Below are positions 6,403 to 8,148 of a stretch of DNA of 8,148 nt, in pieces (position 1 is the stretch's first letter; every line of letters begins with the position of its first letter). Source of the DNA: Desulfobulbaceae bacterium UBA5628 (lineage in GTDB: Bacteria; Desulfobacterota; Desulfobulbia; Desulfobulbales; Desulfurivibrionaceae); assembly GCA_002421565.1 (NCBI GenBank), contig DIKC01000123.1, positions 13,076-21,223 of the forward strand, given 5' to 3'. Under the pieces are notes generated by a model. The model was not told where the DNA came from, searched no databases, and saw nothing but the letters and a program-made list of their open reading frames with translations. The position numbers and the translations under genes were made by a program.

Positions 6403-6699
6403 TCAATCCTCTTGTGGTAATTTGAGCAATCTTTCACTGCGCCAAACCCTGACGATCCTTACCCGATCTCTGTCCACCCGATAGACAATCCGAAAAGGAG
6501 CACGGATAAGCTCCAGCAGAAAATCCTGCTCAAATTCCGGCACCATGCGGCCCATGCGCGGCTGGCTGGACAGCGACTCAATGTCGGCAATAATTTCCGC
6601 GACTAATCGGCTGCCAACCTGCGGCATTGCCTGATCGGCATAATAGGCAAGAATATCTTCCAGGTCCTGAACCGCGGACTCCGCGAAGGTTAAGGGCAT
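6403..6699 (-). CDS. ParE/RelE-superfamily toxin
   Basis: This is a 98-residue protein of typical ParE/RelE length. The N-terminal helices (LTFAESAVQDLEDILAYYAD, 3-22) match the pattern of ParE toxins, which open with A..DL..I..Y. The central PRMGRMVPEF (48-57) and the strands ELIRAPFRIVYRVDRDRVRI (63-82) followed by VRVWRSERLL (83-92) are characteristic of the superfamily. ParE toxins poison DNA gyrase while RelE toxins cut mRNA on the ribosome; the ParE-like start and the absence of an obvious RelE catalytic set favour ParE, but this is not certain. The frame stays open upstream to 6792, but those 31 codons lie inside the antitoxin gene, so I chose the ATG at 6699. It overlaps the antitoxin stop by 10 nt, with GGATGG just upstream as a weak ribosome binding site. 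It appears intact. Confidence 0.9.
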   Translation of the reverse strand: MPLTFAESAVQDLEDILAYYADQAMPQVGSRLVAEIIADIESLSSQPRMGRMVPEFEQDFLLELIRAPFRIVYRVDRDRVRIVRVWRSERLLKLPQED

Positions 6700-6962
6700 T
6701 GTTCCATCCGTTTTTTTACCTCGGCAAGGGGTGTCTCGCGTCCTTGATCCAGTTCCAACATCCCTTTGACCACGGCCCGCATAAAAGAACATTCCTCTTC
6801 GGCCTTTTCATAATCCCGCAGATCCTGCACCACCGCCACCCCTCGTCCGCGGCTGGTCAACAAGACCGGCCGATGCGCCTCGGAGACATGCCGGACGACT
6901 TTACCGGGGTTTGCTTTCAGATCGCTTAACGGGATGATATCCTCTGAAAATCTGGTATTCAT
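6690..6962 (-). CDS. Phd/YefM-family antitoxin
   Basis: A 90-residue protein encoded just upstream of the ParE/RelE toxin, overlapping it by 10 nt. Residues 8-55 carry the Phd/YefM pattern: DIIPLSDLKANPGKVVRHV (8-26), then RPVLLTSRGRGVAVVQDLRD (31-50) and YEKAEEE. This fold dimerises and binds DNA, repressing its own promoter. The remaining C-terminal 30-35 residues are charged and helical and should wrap the toxin. The ATG has AAGGAGG 8 nt upstream. An 18-bp near-palindrome lies only 17 nt ahead of the start and fits an autoregulatory operator. Phd/YefM antitoxins pair with ParE, RelE/YoeB or Doc toxins; here the partner is ParE/RelE-like. Confidence 0.9.
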   Translation of the reverse strand: MNTRFSEDIIPLSDLKANPGKVVRHVSEAHRPVLLTSRGRGVAVVQDLRDYEKAEEECSFMRAVVKGMLELDQGRETPLAEVKKRMEQCP

Positions 6963-6970
6963 GATATGGT

Positions 6971-6977
6971 CCTCCTT
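6971..6977 (-). promoter_or_regulatory. Strong ribosome binding site of the Phd-type antitoxin
   Basis: The minus strand reads AAGGAGG, 8 nt before the ATG at 6962. It fixes the start and, as in the PIN module, is much stronger than the toxin's own site. Confidence 0.65.
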
Positions 6978-6979
6978 GA

Positions 6980-6997
6980 AGGGCTGTTAATAGCCCT
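6980..6997. promoter_or_regulatory. Candidate operator of the Phd-ParE module
   Basis: AGGGCTGTTAATAGCCCT is an 18-bp palindrome with one mismatched pair (G6986/T6991) around a TTAA centre. It sits between the antitoxin ribosome binding site and the upstream region and covers the possible -10 of the module. Phd/YefM proteins bind short palindromes of this kind, so autorepression is likely; binding is not shown. Confidence 0.45.
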
Positions 6998-7014
6998 AAC
7001 CATAGCAGCCACAA
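6987..7014 (-). promoter_or_regulatory. Possible promoter of the Phd-ParE module
   Basis: On the minus strand TTGTGG (7009-7014) and TATTAA (6987-6992) are spaced 16 nt apart. The matches are modest (3 of 6 and 4 of 6), but the position just upstream of the antitoxin and overlap with the palindrome make it the most plausible start site. Confidence 0.3.
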
Positions 7015-7047
7015 AGAGCACTGTACAGGAGAAATTTTTGATCACCC

Positions 7048-7068
7048 CGACAATCGGGCGACAATCGG
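7048..7068. repeat. Short tandem direct repeat in the divergent intergenic region
   Basis: CGACAATCGG occurs at 7048-7057 and again at 7059-7068, an 11-bp period. CCCG...CGGG within 7046-7058 can also form a small hairpin. The repeat spacing is about one helical turn, as for tandem protein-binding sites. No function is assigned. Confidence 0.4.
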
Positions 7069-7139
7069 AGACCACTAATTTAATCCTACCACCTCAGCCA
7101 CGCTTGTATCGAATAACCGGAACTTGCAGAGAGTTCAGC

Positions 7140-7168
7140 TTGACACCCGGCCGCTCCGTCACTATAGT
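7140..7168 (+). promoter_or_regulatory. Strong sigma70-type promoter for corC-lnt
   Basis: TTGACA (7140-7145, perfect -35) is followed after exactly 17 nt by TATAGT (7163-7168, 5 of 6). It faces corC and predicts a start near 7175, hence a leader of about 40 nt. It is the best promoter match in the window. Confidence 0.75.
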
Positions 7169-7215
7169 CAGTTGCAATCAACCATGAGCAACGAAATATC
7201 CCTCAGATAGCCAAC

Positions 7216-8082
7216 ATGAACGATACCCCCTCCCCTGACCAGCCTCCCTCGCCCAGGGCGGAAGAGCCTCTCTTCCGCCGACTCCTCAATCTCGTAGGCA
7301 TCGGCCGGCCGCCGGACAGCGCCGAGGAAATCGAGCAGGAAATCCAGGAAATCCTTGACGAAGGCGAGGAACAGGGGCTGATCACCCCGGAGGAAGGCGA
7401 GATGATCGCCTCGATCCTGGAGTTCAAGGACACCCTGGCCCACGAGGTGATGACCCCCCGCACCGACATGGTGATGGCCGAGGCCGCCACCCCGGCCGCC
7501 GAGCTGATCCGGCTGATCACCGACAAGGGTTTCAGCCGGATACCCATCTACCAGGAAAATCCCGACCAGATCATCGGCATCATCCACGCCAAGGATCTGC
7601 TCCCCTTCTGCCTCAACCAGAGCCGGCCGCCCCTGGCCGGCGACATCGCCAAACCGCCCTGGCTGATCCAGGAAAACCGCAAGATCATCGAACTGCTCAA
7701 ACTTTTCCAGAATAGCAAGACCCACATGGCGATCGTCACCGACGAGTTCGGGGGGGTGCGCGGGCTGATCACCATGGAAGACATCCTGGAGGAGATCGTC
7801 GGCGACATCGGCGACGAGCACGACCGCACCGTCCGGCGCTGGAAGATCGTGGACGCCAACACCATTCTCACCGATGCCAAGGTGGACATCGAGTACGTCG
7901 AGGATTTCTTCAAGATCGAACTGCCGGAAGGGCCTTACGAATCGGTGGGCGGCCTGATCGTCCACCACCTGGACCGGGTGCCGGAACCCGGCGCCACCAT
8001 CCTGGTCGAGCCCCTGGTCTTCCAGGTGCTGGCGGCGGACAAGCGGCGGATCATCGCGGTCAAAATCCACAAGCAGACATGA
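7216..8082 (+). CDS. corC: CorC/HlyC-family protein with two CBS domains, soluble form
   Basis: This 288-residue cytosolic protein follows the YbeX/CorC layout. An acidic proline-rich N-terminus is followed by a helical segment with GEMIASILEF and the VMTPRTDM signature (78-85). The first CBS domain (about 88-135) has GFSRIPIY and IIGIIHAKDLLP. The second (about 145-198) has THMAIVTDEFGGVRGLIT and MEDILEEIVGDI. The CorC/HlyC transporter-associated domain covers about 207-285 (ESVGGLIVHHL core). There is no DUF21 membrane domain, so it is the soluble type. Enterobacterial CorC was linked to Mg/Co efflux and YbeX to ribosome and stress physiology; the exact role here is unknown. The ATG is the only start in the open frame after a stop at 7165-7167, yet it has no clear Shine-Dalgarno sequence. 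The stop overlaps the lnt start in ATGA, an arrangement typical of a coupled corC-lnt operon. Confidence 0.93.
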   Translation: MNDTPSPDQPPSPRAEEPLFRRLLNLVGIGRPPDSAEEIEQEIQEILDEGEEQGLITPEEGEMIASILEFKDTLAHEVMTPRTDMVMAEAATPAAELIRLITDKGFSRIPIYQENPDQIIGIIHAKDLLPFCLNQSRPPLAGDIAKPPWLIQENRKIIELLKLFQNSKTHMAIVTDEFGGVRGLITMEDILEEIVGDIGDEHDRTVRRWKIVDANTILTDAKVDIEYVEDFFKIELPEGPYESVGGLIVHHLDRVPEPGATILVEPLVFQVLAADKRRIIAVKIHKQT

Positions 8083-8148
8083 GCGGCTTCGGGGCGGCCT
8101 TACTCAGCGGCATTCTCCTCTACCTGGCCTCGCCCGGCGCGGCCGGGG
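8079..8148 (+). CDS. lnt: Apolipoprotein N-acyltransferase, N-terminal fragment (runs off window)
   Basis: The ATG at 8079 overlaps the corC stop (ATGA). Only 23 codons are visible, encoding MSGFGAALLSGILLYLASPG and then AAG, a hydrophobic first membrane helix. Lnt proteins usually begin with a similar LLSGLLL.LAFPP-type helix. Lnt acylates the N-terminal cysteine of lipoproteins in the inner membrane, the last step of their maturation. The name rests on this helix and on the very common corC-lnt adjacency, because the catalytic domain is outside the window. Confidence 0.7.
   Translation, partial: MSGFGAALLSGILLYLASPGAAG

Noticed and set aside
6700..6792. Longer 129-residue form of the ParE/RelE toxin
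   Set aside because: The extra 31 codons lie inside the antitoxin gene and do not resemble the family N-terminus; the ATG at 6699 fits family length.
7168..8070. A 300-residue minus-strand open frame
   Set aside because: Antisense to corC, rich in Asp/Gly/His/Leu as expected from the reverse of its codons; corC has all family motifs.
1..8148. CRISPR array, tRNA or rRNA genes, transposase or integrase
   Set aside because: No regularly spaced repeats, cloverleaf-like or rRNA-like sequence, or recombinase motifs were seen on either strand.

Overview
The window is bacterial DNA with a GC-rich backbone (40 of 60 bases are G/C at 3181-3240 and 38 of 60 at 7741-7800). It reads most like a deltaproteobacterium (Desulfobacterota, perhaps a Desulfobulbales relative). 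The main reason is the carboxylase gene set: a separate biotin carboxylase, a single-chain alpha-beta carboxyltransferase and a divergent biotin-attachment protein, an arrangement I associate from memory with sulfate reducers. The lineage is inference; no marker gene fixes it.

Region 1 (1-4309, minus strand) is a tight operon that reads right to left. A sigma70-like promoter at 4281-4309 and a leader of about 160 nt precede biotin carboxylase (accC, 2709-4115). Next come a 750-residue carboxyltransferase with its AccA-like half before its AccD-like half (439-2691) and the N-terminal 141 residues of a biotin/lipoyl-domain carrier protein that runs off the left edge. Together these supply the carboxylase, transferase and carrier parts of an acetyl-CoA (or related acyl-CoA) carboxylase, which makes malonyl-CoA for fatty acid synthesis.

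Region 2 (about 4310-7000) is an accessory stretch with lower GC in places (26 of 60 at 4801-4860). It starts with a possible decayed coding remnant (4333-4479) and a compound inverted repeat (4472-4514). An orphan single-pass membrane protein with long helical segments follows (4542-5615). Then come two tandem type II toxin-antitoxin modules, both on the minus strand and both antitoxin-first with short overlaps: a PIN-domain VapC-type toxin with a small helical antitoxin (5712-6300), and a ParE/RelE-type toxin with a Phd/YefM-type antitoxin (6403-6962). Both antitoxin genes have strong AGGAGG ribosome binding sites. A palindrome overlapping a possible phd promoter suggests autoregulation.

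Region 3 (7140-8148, plus strand) is a housekeeping operon with a near-consensus promoter. It holds a soluble CorC/HlyC-type double-CBS protein (7216-8082), with an ATGA overlap to the first 23 codons of apolipoprotein N-acyltransferase (lnt), which is cut by the right edge. The corC-lnt pairing is widely conserved in Gram-negative bacteria and supports both calls. Overall, the accessory block sits between two housekeeping operons. I did not find a demonstrable new system; the most unusual items are the carboxylase architecture, the carrier's missing canonical biotin motif, the orphan membrane protein and the inverted-repeat boundary.
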